Positions 1 to 11,097 of a stretch of 64,000 nucleotides of DNA are shown here, in pieces. How positions within the stretch are numbered: the first letter of the stretch is position 1; each line of letters opens with the position of its first letter. Source of the stretch: Drechslerella dactyloides. Taxonomy: Eukaryota; Ascomycota; Orbiliomycetes; Orbiliales; Orbiliaceae. Under the pieces are notes generated by a model. That model saw only the letters and a list, made by a program, of their open reading frames with translations. It searched no databases and was not told the origin of the DNA. The DNA is taken from NCBI GenBank assembly GCA_020064725.1, contig JAGTWJ010000011.1, forward strand, positions 1,116,001-1,180,000, written 5' to 3'. The position numbers were made by a program, and so were the translations under genes.

Positions 1-230
1 ATTATATCGCACTTGTGATTATGCATCTCGGACGGCGGGGCTTCAATATAAATACGCATTTCCAGAGAGTATATCAGCGCTGTCACGATAGTTCGATACA
101 GAGCACATTATCGATACAATCGCCACAATCTACGCCAGATCAATAAAAGATATCTCAATAGAATAGAAGAAGAGAAGAATGTCCGCCAGAGAGTGCTACT
201 CGAGCCCGCCGCGCAAGGAGTCGCCCCGCG

Positions 231-672
231 ATGACGACGAGCAGCCGCCCAAACAAAGCTCCTCCCAGAACGTCAGTCTGTCTCTGACACCTTGCTCGGG
301 GTGTAGTACATATTTGGATCTGGTCATCAGCTAATGCACGGACGGCAGGCGATGCAGGCTAGCGCTCCCAGCCGGGTCCACCACCCTGGCCATGGCCGCG
401 GGCACAGGCGCTCCGGCAGCGAGGCCGTGGTAGTCCATCCCTCCATCCCATTCCTCATTCCATTCCAGACCCATATCGATAGTTGGCCCCGCGCCGTGTG
501 TGTGTGTATTAAGTATGTATCCAGACTGGGCTGACATGTGCATCTGCGGAATGTGGTGATGCAGGGGAGCTGGACGGCCGGGGACGGACCGAAGACGTCG
601 GCCTTCACGAGCACGAACGCCACCATCCGCGAGGAGCGCGACAAGGAAGGCGACAAGGGCGGCAGCACCTAG
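231..672 (+). CDS. Possible small spliced gene, function unknown
   Basis: This is a tentative two-exon model: exon 231-272 and exon 565-672, with a GTCAGT donor at 273 and an acceptor AG at 563-564 preceded by a CTGAC branch-like site near 531. It would encode 49 residues, hydrophilic and rich in Ser, Thr, Lys and Asp, ending ...EGDKGGST. The last exon has clean coding character (few alternatives in its frame, TAG at 670). The weak points are the long intron (292 nt) and the start: an ATG at 179 opens a different frame that stops at 307, so either that is an upstream ORF or another small intron is missed. A GTATGT at 513 could also be the donor of a 52 nt intron joined to a different upstream exon. 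I do not recognise the protein. Confidence 0.35.
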
Positions 673-1135
673 AAGTTGGACATCTAGACGGTGGCAATAA
701 CTAGACCTCTACTCGTTAGTGCCTTGTATTGTATTGTATTGTATTGTAGAGAGAGTGGCGTGTAGATATCGCAATCGAAGGATGTTGGTTGTCGTTGAAT
801 GCTTCTTCGTCGTGTGTTGGCTGGCTCCTTTCGCCCTTCCCGCGGCCGGCTAGCTCCTCTCCCTCCTCCCCGGTCACCTCCATCACCACCACCATCACCA
901 TCATCGTCCTCATCATCCTTCCCAATCGCCGTCTTGTCCTCCTCTCCCTCTCCCTCTCCTCTCCACTCCTCTCCCCTCCCTCTTCCGTCGCCTGGAAGGT
1001 TCGTGACACCTCGTCCGTTCTTCCGTCCGCTCGTGTAATACTAGATCCAAATCAAACACCCGTCCCACGCCCGCCGCGTGGCTCCTCCCTCCCACTCACG
1101 CTTTCGGAACTCTGTTTACCATCTCCCATCTCGAC
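673..1135 (+). promoter_or_regulatory. 5' flank of SCM3 with a long pyrimidine-rich tract
   Basis: About 460 bases without a supported gene. From about 846 to 1000 the plus strand is strongly C/T-rich (runs of CTCC, CCTC, CACC), a composition common just upstream of transcription starts in filamentous fungi. No unequivocal TATA box is seen. Open frames here are by-products of the skewed composition. Confidence 0.35.
724..748. repeat. Pentanucleotide microsatellite (TTGTA)5
   Basis: Five exact tandem copies of TTGTA lie just downstream of the small candidate gene. This is seen directly. No function is inferred. Confidence 0.9.
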
Positions 1136-3613
1136 ATGGCCGCCCGCATCGCGAAGCGGCCCCGTCTCCACGGGCCAAACAACCCCGCCCTCTCCCTCGC
1201 CTCCACCTCCTCCCTTCTCGAGTCCACCCGCCAGTCCGCCGCCGCCGCCGCTTCCACCCCCAAGCTGCGCCAGCTCCAGGCCGACCACGAGAACTCCCTC
1301 CGCCAGTCCGCCCTCCGCCTCAAGTCCAACTGGGAGGACATCTGCCGCCGCTACGGACGCGACTTTTCCGGCGAAACCGACGAAATCGACCTGCACACCG
1401 GCGAGGTCGTCGTCGACAATGGCCACCTGCGCAACCTGTCCGAGAACAATGACGACACCTGGGCCTTTGACGAATTCAGCGGTACACTCGACGAGGATGG
1501 CGACGGCGACGAGGACGGTGATTGCGACGAGGAGGAAGAAGAAGACGCGGGATCTGCGGCCACGGGCCTCGAGATGGAGATCATGGGCATGACGCCCGGC
1601 GACATGCTGGGCGGCGGTCGCTTGGGCGTCCACATGCCGCGGGACGACGAAGCCGAGGAAGTCGACGTCGACGAGATGGACGACCTCTTCGATGAGCTCG
1701 AGGAGCTGACGATGACCATGCAGCCGGCGGATGACAAGCCCGCCGATACGCTGCCGCAGAAGGACCCGTCCGGCCGGGACGGTATGCCGTCTCCAGCCAG
1801 CTCCGTGGACGGGACCATGCCGTCGCCCGCGACGAAGCCGGCGGAGACGGAGAACGTGGAGGTTCCCTCGCTGGACGAGCTGCCTCCCGACGCCGTCATT
1901 CTGGAGAAACTAGGGCCCAAATGGGGCTCCGCGCTGCTGGCCCGCGTTCGGGCACTGCCGGAGCCAAACCATGCCGCCGAGGTTGAGGAAGAGCCGGAGT
2001 CCTTCAACGCGCAGCTGACGCCGGTGTCCGACTATGCGACCCCGGTGGTTGAGAGGCCGGCCGACGAGATGGACGACGCCACGGCCGAGGAGGATGAATC
2101 CGACAGAACCATTGGAGTACCGGCCGTTGTCGATGAGAGTCTGAATGTCGCATCGGAGGAAGAGGTTGACGTGGAGAAGGAAGGATTGGAGATGTCGCCT
2201 GAGGTCGAAGCTTATGTAGAAGCTCCAGCGGAACCCCTAGAGAGCGTGAATATCGCTCTAGAAGCCACCGCGGAAGAAGCTTCCCCAGCGCCAGTCCTAG
2301 CTCCAGAGACGGAACCCGAAACCCTCGCCGAGGCCGTACCCTTCTCTGAGCAGGAAGACGGCACTCACGACCGCCCATTCATGATCGAAGACACGCCGGA
2401 ACCAGAACCAGCCATCGACACTATTCCCGAACCATCGCCCTTGCCAGTCGAAGTAGCGAACGACGTCAGGCCCCCCGAGCCACCGCGAGAACCATCGACA
2501 GCTCCAGAACAACCGACGATGGATGAGCAACCGGTCGACCCCCAGCCCGAGACGATGGACCCGAACTACCTCTACGGCGACATTGACGACCTCTCCACCA
2601 TCTCCTCACCGAGATCTCTAGTCCCCGTCACCCCGAAGAACCGCTTCCGGATCAAGGCGAAATCTGCAATCGCGAGGAAAGTCGTCTCCGCTAAGCGCGG
2701 ACGGCCCCCCAAGCGGCTGCTATCGGACCTCGACACGCCAGCGCAGCATGCGATGAGCTCGCCGCTGAGACCCACGCACCCACCTTCCTCACCACCCGCG
2801 AAGCGGCCGCGGCAGCAACAAGCCGACCCCCGCCAGCCGCGTAACTTCTGGTCCGCGCTGCCAAACGACCCGTTCTACGACCCCGCATGGCAGGACTACC
2901 ATCCGGACGGTGAGCCTTCGTTCGAAGACTTTGAGCAGCGTCGACGCCTGCTGCAGCAGCATTCGCTGAAGGAGAACACAGACTCGGACGCCGTCATGAC
3001 CGACGAGCTGACGCCCGTCGCATCCTCACCCGCGACGGCCAAGAAGACTCCGAAGCCCAAGGTTAAGGCCACGCCGAAAAAGACGACCAAGACACCCAGG
3101 TCGCAGAACGCAAAGGGGGCCGACATGCTCGAAGCGAAGCTGCACACGCCGCGCTCCGGCCGCTTCCTGGAGCATCTGCAGAAACGGGCCGCGGAAGGCG
3201 CCGTCAAGGCTGAAGAGGAGGCTTCCGGCCACCCGGCTGCAGTCACCGCGTCCACTCCTAATGCACAGCTGGAAACACCAAGCCGGAGGATCAAGGACGA
3301 GTACGGCCTGTCCGACAGCGAGGACGAACTGTCGAGGGAGCTGTTGTTCGTCAAGGACAAGGATCTCGAGATCACAGGCAGCAGGAAGCGAGTTAGACGG
3401 CCGCTTATCGTGCGGGACGACCCGCCCTTGCTATCGAAGCGCGGCGATGCGATGAAGGAGGAGGAAGACGACGCTGCAGAGCAGCGACCTCCCGCAGTCT
3501 GTGGAGACCCAGGCTATCGGTGCAAGAAGACCGTCTGCTTCAGTAAGATATTTCCAAACGAGTCGTTACTTCAGATAGTTTGCTAACCGGTTCTAGGATG
3601 CCTCGGAGGCTAG
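1136..3613 (+). CDS. SCM3: Scm3-like CENP-A (CenH3) histone chaperone
   Basis: Two exons (1136-3542 and 3597-3613; 54 nt intron with GTAAGA, GCTAAC and TAG) give 807 residues. Residues about 50-105 carry the Scm3 signature: a helix with LKSNWEDICRRYG, then GETDEIDLHTGEVVVDNGHL. The family (yeast Scm3, animal HJURP) binds the centromeric H3 variant with H4 and loads it at centromeres. The rest is long, acidic and disordered, with Asp/Glu runs at about 120-140, an AT-hook-like KRGRPPKR near residue 520 and several Lys/Pro-rich patches. Without the splice the frame runs to 3586 with an unrelated tail. With it, the protein ends in a cysteine cluster (CGDPGYRCKKTVCFRC followed by LGG), which supports the intron. 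The start is the first ATG in frame, 50 codons before the domain. Confidence 0.9.
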
Positions 3614-3779
3614 AATGTCCGGAGTACATTGTACATGTTCTATCATTTTTACATATCATTTGTGCTATCTCTTATTTGCTTGCTTGCATATCGTACAGAT
3701 ACCCTTTATTGCTATGATTATGACGTTGGCATCTCCTCGCATTCACTTGCTCTCATTTTTTGCCGTTTATTGTTTTCAT

Positions 3780-5962
3780 TCAAGGTTCTTTGGCGCCGGC
3801 TTGCAGGATCTGCTCGATGGTTGTGTCCCAGTTTCCGCCAATGTCGCCGACTTGCGCCCAGAACTTGGACAGGTGTCTGCTCCCGCTGTCGCAGAGGATT
3901 GTGACGATGCGCTTGCCCGAGTTTTCCCACCCGCGCTCCTTGACGAGCTTGACCGCCGCCACACAATTGACCGCACTCGAGCTGCCGACGAACAGGCCGT
4001 CCTGTTCGACGAGGTACCGCGCCATCAAGCAGGCTGTCCCACGCACCCGTCAGCATCAATACACCCGAGGATATATAGTACACAACATACCTTCTTCGTC
4101 CGTCACGCGGATGGCGTCGTCGAGGAGCGTGCGGCCAGCCTCGAAGTTTGCTGTCACCCGATTGATCCCGATCCCCTCAACGATGGTATCCACCTGCGCT
4201 CGCCGCCGCGTGCCCTCGCGCTCCGTCAGCTCGTTGAACATGACGCCGTATTTAACCTTATTCAACAACCCGGAGCCCTGCGGGTCCGCTAGCACGGCTG
4301 TCAGATTCGGGATCCGCGGCTTGAGGTACTTGACGACGCCGGAGATGGTGCCGCCGGTGCCCGCGCCGGCTACGAAGGCGTCGAGACGGCCCCCGCATTG
4401 CCGGTAGATTTCGGGACCGGTGGACTCGAAGTGCGCGCGCCAGTTTGCTTCGTTTTCGAACTGGTCGGCGAAGAAGCCGCGGGAGAGGGAGGAGGAGAGT
4501 GTTAGTGTGCGCGCGCGGGATTTGGCGAGGTTGACGAATTGGCGGGGGTCGACGATGCTGGCTGGGGATACGCGCTCGACTTCGGCGCCGAGTTTGAGGA
4601 GCAGGGAAGACTTTTCCGCCGACTGGTCCGATGGCATGCATCTGTCGTTCATCTCACACATCGATATCAGCGATCTGGTGTGGGTGGGGTGGGGTGACGG
4701 GGGTGAAACTCGTACATGTGGGCGAGGTAGCCTCTGGCGCGGCAGATGTGGGCGAGGGAAACGCCGGTGCTGCCGACGGTGCCTTCGAATACTTTATCGC
4801 CGGAGAACGGCCGCAGTTTGCCGTCTTGTTCAGCCTGGTTGGGGGTCAGCGGATCGATTTGGAAGGGTGTATGATATGATATGATGGCGTGGTGTGCATA
4901 TTGCATCGCATCTCCGTTGCGTTCGTTTCTTTCCTTCCCTTTTGATTTCTCTTTTGATTGTTTTCTGTGAGGTTTCGTCGCACGGGTAGACAGATGGACG
5001 GATTGTATGATATGGTATGGTGGAGGGGTAATATATAGCGGAGGTGTATGATATTATAGAGGACGAGCCACGCGGTGGAATTGGGATATAGGGTGGTGGA
5101 TAGAATGAAAGGAAGAAGAAGAAGGCATACCTTGAGGATGATGCTGAGCGCGACGCGGTCCTTCGGTGAGCCGCCCGGGTTGAGGAACTATATTAGATCG
5201 ATCGATCGAGCGACGGCGTTCACGTTAGCCAGCTGTTCTATTGTGCATACTTATATATAATACACCCGATCTTTTACACATCAAGCCCAGTCGAAGCTGC
5301 TTTGTAGATCTACTATTATATCATCGATGCATCGTATAATCCCAGGCGAGACTTATATATCGATGATATCTATACAGATCATGCACGGCGTAGAAACTCG
5401 AAAGAAACGATCGATCGATCTTCCAGCTGCACATACTGCTAGAGCTACAAACGTACGTCCAGACAATGATACGGATCAAGAATCGACAAGTAGAAAGTAG
5501 ATAGATAGGTAGGTAGATACGCACCTCGGCTTTCGCCAGCACCTCGCAGCCAAGATACTCTGACAGGCTGCGAATCCGCACCAGCGGCGTGTTTCCAATA
5601 CACCCTTCGATCCCATTTTTGATATCCTCCGTCCCCTTCCCTACCTCACCTCCACTACTACTACTACTACCACCACCACCACCGGACACAAAGTTCCGCA
5701 GCGCGATAGGTACGAATGCTAGCGACGAGCGGCGGGAAGCAATCGACGCATTCGTATCCGCGCGCTTTAACGTTATCTTCCCGCGCTCGTCGTCGTCTTC
5801 CTCGTCTACTTCGCCATGCGGATACGTATACGGGTACTGCCGGTTGGTATATTGGTCGTTAGGGTGGAGGAGGAGCTGGAGGGTGATTGTGACCAGGATA
5901 CCCGCCGCGAATCCCAGCGATGCGAGCGCCAGTGGGCGCTGCGGCAGCCAGGGCGACGACAT
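3780..5962 (-). CDS. MCY1: Membrane-anchored cysteine synthase-like PLP enzyme (Mcy1 type)
   Basis: Five exons (5962-5525, 5187-5131, 4834-4716, 4641-4091, 4033-3780) join in phase to 472 residues. The N-terminus has a single hydrophobic segment (about residues 10-30, LALASLGFAAGILVTITLQL), then an acidic, Ser/Gly-rich linker. The fold-type II PLP domain starts near residue 115 (GNTPLVRIRSL). FLNPGGSPKDRV gives the PLP lysine at about 155, VGSTGVSL is at 185-192, the phosphate-binding AGAGTGGTISG is near 296-306, and GSSSAVN lies near the C-terminus. Family knowledge: yeast Mcy1 (YGR012W) and its filamentous-fungal relatives are O-acetylserine/cysteine synthase homologues at the mitochondrial outer membrane whose physiological reaction is unsettled. 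The first two introns are long (337 and 296 nt). The short exon 5187-5131 was placed by homology. Confidence 0.9.
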
Positions 5963-6543
5963 CCTACGATGCTAGCTTGTATAGCTTGTTCGGCTGATAT
6001 AAAGTTCTTGGATATGCGACGGTAAGGACTGCGGTTGGTTCCGTGGTATGTATGCCGCTACATTGCGAACTTGAAGGTCGTAAGGATGGATGCGTCGGTA
6101 ACTGTTGCATCTCGAAATACCAGTTTTTGTGCGTTGCAGATGGGCCATAGGGTGAATGAGTTCGTATGCGGTCATTGCGCCCCGCGTTAGCTTGGCCTTC
6201 TCAACTTCCTACGTGTATAAAAAATATATGATCGATAGTGCAGTGACGTTGATATTACCGCTGCTTGTATTCTCAGTTGGACATCGTATACTCTTACGCT
6301 CGTAGCAATTACACAGGCATTCCAACTACTATAACGTACGTTACTTCAACTCTCACAAAACGTTCCGATTATCAGAGCCGTAGGTCCCACCACCGCCAGT
6401 CTGATATCGATATCAATGCACAAGAAACAACCGCTTTCCCCAGCATATGTACATACACTATACTATACAATAGCTACAATAGCCATCCACAAATCCCGCC
6501 ATTCGACATGATATGTACAGACCAATTCACCCCCGAAGCGTCG
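5963..6543. other. Intergenic region between the Mcy1-like and NDUFAF7-like genes
   Basis: About 580 bases that hold the promoter side of the Mcy1-like gene (start at 5962, minus) and the 3' side of the next minus-strand gene. It is A/T-richer than the coding DNA. I see no gene, RNA or repeat in it. Confidence 0.6.
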
Positions 6544-8273
6544 TCAATGGGTGTGCATCACGGACGCGTTCTGGTACCACGTCAGCAGCGGGTTCTCCTT
6601 CGACCGCGTCGTCGTGTGCGCCAGCTCGGCCCAGCTGCGCATGAACTTCTCGTGCGTCTCCACCCGTGCGAACTTGCCGCTCAGCAGCTCGTACATTTTC
6701 GCCAGCTCGACAAAGTCGGTTGGGAAGAGGATGTCAAAGTATCCCTGGTGGACCTGCAATCCCCATGCACCCAGTTAGCAAGCCTGTCCAACTCCAACAA
6801 CATGAGATGTATTCACTTGAATGGCCAATCGAGGGAAGGGTAGATGGGAAGAACGTACGAACAACTGCTTGACAGCAATGGTGTCCCGGCGGTACCGCGT
6901 CTGCACGACCGGCGCATTGATCCCCTCAATCGCATCCGGCAGCTGGTTGAAATCGCTCATCAGCAGCCGATGGTGCGGAAACCGCGAGTTCAGCAGCTCG
7001 AGAAACTCCATCGCCTTGGTGGGGATGAACTCCGGCGCCGACAGATTCTCCGAAAACCACACCCGCCGCCGCATCGCCCATTTAAGCCGACTCCACAGCC
7101 CGCCGTTGCGAATCGTATCCGCGAACGACCGCGCGATCACATTCCCGAACGCGCGGTCGTGCGCCGGATTATCGATCCGCCGCCGCAACTCCAGATACCG
7201 CCGCGTCCGCGGCTCCAGCTCGCGCGTGAAGAACTCGTGAAAGTCCCCCTCCCGGTCGATGAGCAGATACCCCTGCAACGGCTGCTGCGTCTCCAAATCG
7301 TACCGGATCATGTCGTGCGCAAAGTTATCAAACACCTCGAGCGCCAGAAAATAGCACGGGTTGGCAACGTAGGTATCAAACTCGAACACGCTGCGATTGA
7401 TCACCTCGACGTGCGCAACGTGCCCGCTGCGCTCCACCGCCCGCATCTGCTGCTCCACCATCCGCTTACTGATCTCGACAATCTTGAACTGCGTGCGCAC
7501 GTATACCTCCGGCACGTTCTCGCGCAGCCAGTCGAGCATGTTGACCATCAGCGTGCCGTTGCCCGCGCCCATCTCGTACACCACCAGGTCGTACTCCGGG
7601 TAGAGGTCGATCACGTAGTTTTCGTACAGGTATCGTGCTAGAGCCTCGCCGTAGAACGGCCGGAAGAGCTCCGTGGGCGTGTGCCAGAGCTGGCGGAGCT
7701 CGTTGGGGGATTCTTCGTCGAGTTTGTCTTCAAAGTCGCGGTACTGCCGGGCGAAGGCGTGCGTGAAGGCCGCGTCGTTCTTGAGGCGGTTGAAGTCGAA
7801 CGGCTGCACCGTGTTGAAGATGACGGCCTCCTTCGAGAAGTAGCCGTAGTTCGGATTGTATAGGGCGTCTATGACAAGTCTGATATCAGCGGGCGGTATC
7901 CCTCAGGCCAATTGGGGAATGGCCTACCATCAATGTAGTCCCGGACAAGCATCTTGACCATCCGCGGCCGCTCCCTCCGCTTCTGCAGCGACGCCGCGGT
8001 GACGAGCGGCACCCGATTGAACTCCTCCGTCAGATCCACCGCCCGCAGCTTGTCCCGGGGTAGCCATCCGGTGTCGGACACGACGCGCAGGGCGGGTGAG
8101 GTGTGCAGTCGCCGGCGGGGCGGGTGGTGAAGACTGAATCGCGGCGCCGAGGGTCCCTCACGCGGCCTGCTTCGAAGGGCCGTCGTCGCCGTCGTCGACG
8201 CCCTCCTCCGGCAGGCGGGATGGCGAAAGAGCTGCCGGAACAGGCTCGAGAGGAGCGCTTGCGACAGGTCCAT
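6544..8273 (-). CDS. NDUFAF7: NDUFAF7-type mitochondrial SAM-dependent methyltransferase
   Basis: Three exons (8273-7928, 7868-6859, 6753-6544) give 521 residues. The N-terminus is Arg/Ser/Ala-rich and poor in acids, like a mitochondrial presequence. An in-frame ATG at 8381 would add 36 residues; I prefer 8273 because it begins the amphipathic MDLSQALLSSLFRQLFR. The catalytic half holds the methyltransferase motif I YEMGAGNGTLMVNML, followed by the post-I strand QFKIVEISKRM. The first splice rejoins the conserved 'DD-LYNPNYGYFSK' stretch. Known for the family (COG1565/DUF185): NDUFAF7 symmetrically dimethylates an arginine of the complex I subunit NDUFS2 early in assembly. The fungal protein probably does the same if this fungus has complex I. 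The distal exon ends QNASVMHTH before TGA. Confidence 0.88.
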
Positions 8274-8971
8274 TGCCGCCGGGCTGGGTTCGCGCAGCGG
8301 GCTGCGTCGTGGGTCGCGTGGGGATTGTCGAATCGGACGGCGGATGGTTAGTTCGGGATGGGTAGGCCCCACAGTTTGCATGCATTATCGATAGCCGAGC
8401 CGCAGCAGCTTTACAACAGCCGTCTCGAGTATTAAATGCCGTCCAGCGTCAGATATGATGCACCAATACTTCTGCAATTAGGATTGTGGCTCGAGCAAAT
8501 ATATATTAGGTGAGTAGGTGTTCTAACTGCCTGCAGTTTATCCCACGACAGTTCAAATCATTAATTATGCAATGCCCGGCTACAGTGCACGACGTGATAA
8601 TTCCCAATCTAATGGCTGTATTACTTCTTAAGTTTATATTACACATGAATCAAAGCCCGGGCTCGTGAAGAGATGGATAGCAGAACTCGAACCCGTAATG
8701 CGAGGCTCCGTGGTTATATCCAAAAGAGTTGAAGGGTAAATAACGTCAACAATATCTCGCTAGAGTATGGCAAAAGAAAATAGAGGCGTGATCTGATTCC
8801 ATATCACGGGGGGCTACCAGCCAATCTCTCAGACATCTATCAATGAAGGTAAAGACATATCTGGAGCGCCAGGTGATAAATCACGGGGGGAGCGAAAGAG
8901 AAAACAGTCGGTACAAGGAGACCCAGAAAGAATCGATCCCGAACCACGTCTCATAGGCTTAATCGATGCGA
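8274..8971. other. Intergenic region upstream of the NDUFAF7-like gene
   Basis: About 700 bases. The part next to 8273 is GC-rich and may include a longer N-terminus of the methyltransferase (to 8381); the remainder is A/T-rich. A B-box-like GGGTTCGAGTT (minus strand, near 8683-8693) is present but no complete tRNA can be folded around it. No gene is supported. Confidence 0.5.
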
Positions 8972-10376
8972 TTAAGAGAACTAAAAACATCACGTTAGTA
9001 TCAACAGCTCCAACGAAAGCGCTCTCGGCGCTTCCACTGCCGTCATATCGACTCACCTTCCAGCGATTGCCACAGTGCAAACACTCGCAGAACTATCAAC
9101 ACTATCATTAGCATATACGCCAACAGCCCATCATCGCGGGAAAACATACCGTAGTCATCGGTTCGTCGGCGGATCGAGTCTGCGCCTGGCCGTAGGAAAC
9201 TTTGTGCTGACCGCACTTCCCACAGCGCAGCTGATCCGTGACGCTGGTTGGCGCCTTCGGGGTCATCGCCTCCTTCATGTTCTCCTGCTCGATCTTCTCG
9301 TCCTCGCGCTTCCGCTCGGCAGATGCCATCTCCTCTGAAGACATCGTGGCAAGGCGCGCTGGCTCGATGCGACCGGATAAGACGTTCTTTCGGAGATTCG
9401 GGTTCTTCGGGTCCTTCAGATTAAGGAAGATGGAGCGGAGCTTCTGTCGGTACTGATCGTTAACTTTATTACCGTGGTTCCGGAACAAATGGTGCTCGAT
9501 CTCCTTCACGATCTTAAATATATCGTCCGGAGCTATCGTCGCGCGCGTGAGTCATCGCCCGAGTTGTTAGCCTGGATCCTCTTATACGAATACGAGAGCC
9601 GGATGAGGCAAGTAGAACGGGCAAAATACGATAGACGTACGCGCATCAGATCCTATACACAGCCCGTCGTAGAGCATCCCGATGCACTTGTTGCGGGGCT
9701 CATCGTCGTGCACGTCGCAGTTGATGCCGTCCGTGTTCTTGTTTCGCTTCATAGGGTCAACGGAGGAGGCAGCGCCCTTGCGCGCCCCCGAGGGAGTCGG
9801 CGTGCCTTTATTCGAGGTGTCTCTGCTGGATAGGCCATTGGTGCTCGACTCTTTCTTCATCGCGACGCCGCCCTTGCCATCCCCAGACGACCCGGACTTA
9901 GGCTTGGCACTAACATCTCTCTTCCACTTGTTGACGATGTCTTTCGCAAGTTCGGAGACGGCCTTGTCGGAGTGTCCACGGAGTTTGTTGACGGTCATAC
10001 CAATCTTCGTCTCCTGCAGGTAGCCGATAACGAGTCGTTAGCATGCATCTTTCCACAATCCGCCCGTTCATCCTTTGGATCGTAGAGAAGCCTAGCCAGG
10101 GGATGCAGCAAGCAAGCGTCTACCCGTAGGCACGCAAGCAAGAAGGATTCATCCCAGGCAGCCGCTCTTCATGCAGGCTCCCAGTCGGTCCATCTTGAAG
10201 GATCCGACCACCATCAAGGAATTTCAACATACCCGGAGAATCTGCTCCGTCGCAACAACGTCGCTCTTCAAGCGCCCTAGGATATCTGTGATGTGCGAGG
10301 GCGGTAGCTTGTCGCGAACAGCTTTATCCAGGCTGGCGCCATGGATCTTGATGTCCTTCGCCTCCATGCCCGGCAT
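8972..10376 (-). CDS. DST1: Transcription elongation factor TFIIS
   Basis: Five exons (10376-10233, 10013-9641, 9532-9150, 9092-9057, 8980-8972) join in phase to 314 residues, the usual TFIIS size. Exons 1-2 hold the N-terminal LW domain, with ATEQILRETKIGMTVNKLRG across the junction. Residues about 150-260 form the central polymerase-binding domain (KCIGMLYDGL..., then IEHHLF and NDQYRQKLRSIFLNLKDPKN). The C-terminal zinc ribbon has CGKC, the catalytic acidic pair in TRSADEPMTT and a second cysteine pair in FCECLHCGNRWKFS. The last exon contributes only two residues and the stop. TFIIS stimulates transcript cleavage by backtracked RNA polymerase II. The ATG at 10367 (MEAKDIK) is an equally good start, three codons inside. 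Confidence 0.93.
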
Positions 10377-11097
10377 CCTGGCAGCTCGTCCGGTGAAACT
10401 ATCGGCTAGACTTGATTACAGGTCGCGAAAGGAGGAAAATAGCGCGTCGGTGATTCTAATTTGGCTTCCCCTAGACGGCGCGAGTGGCTGCGGGGTCGTA
10501 TGTGGATTCGCTCAGGGGATGGTACTCTGGCGGGCCGTGGAGCGCGAATACGTCAGAGCGCCTCAGAAATTAGTCAGAGGTCTCGTGTGACGATTCAGCG
10601 GGAACTCAAGAGTGGCAGGAATGTTCCTCGGCCAGAATCGGTGTCGCGAGAGCGGCGTCGGGTGAGTATCGGCGGCGTGAATGGGGGGCGGAGTGGAAGT
10701 TGAGGTTGGAATGGATGAAGACTGAACGGGAAGAGATGGGGGATGGCGATGGCGATCAAGCTAGGCTGGTCAAAAACGGAGGCCGAAACTCGCTCACCAA
10801 ACCGGCGCCCAGATGTCGCGTTTGGCTAAATCCAACGCAGCCGACAGATCCGACGCCCGCCAGCCCGCAAATTCACAGCATGGAATATTAAGGGGACTCT
10901 ACTGACGAACGGACAGGGAAATGGAATCACCGGAGTCAAAGTAACTCGAGCAATGGGCAAATGCCGTGTAATTGCTCATTTGCATTTTTGCTATACGCCA
11001 CCCTCCCGCATCGAAACCGCCAGCCTACTTCTCGACTTCCAACATGCGGACGCGCGAAAAGCGGCGCCGTCGCAGCTGCTGTAGCCCTCACGATACG
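10377..11097. other. Intergenic region between TFIIS and CAP2
   Basis: About 720 bases: TFIIS promoter side and CAP2 3' side. Short open frames on the plus strand (for example 10461-10703 and 10700-10891) have no recognisable sequence or consistent splice signals. I see nothing else. Confidence 0.5.

Noticed and set aside
789..1592. 267-codon plus-strand ORF overlapping SCM3
   Set aside because: It is a frame-shifted reading of the pyrimidine-rich leader and the start of SCM3; Pro/Ser/Thr-only composition is an artefact.
6844..7641. 265-codon plus-strand ORF
   Set aside because: Antisense shadow of the methyltransferase coding exon.
8675..8721. tRNA-like signal with GGGTTCGAGTT and complementary ends (GGATAGC / TATATCC)
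   Set aside because: Only about 47 bases separate the ends, no A box or D arm is found and the acceptor pairing is imperfect; not a tRNA gene as it stands.
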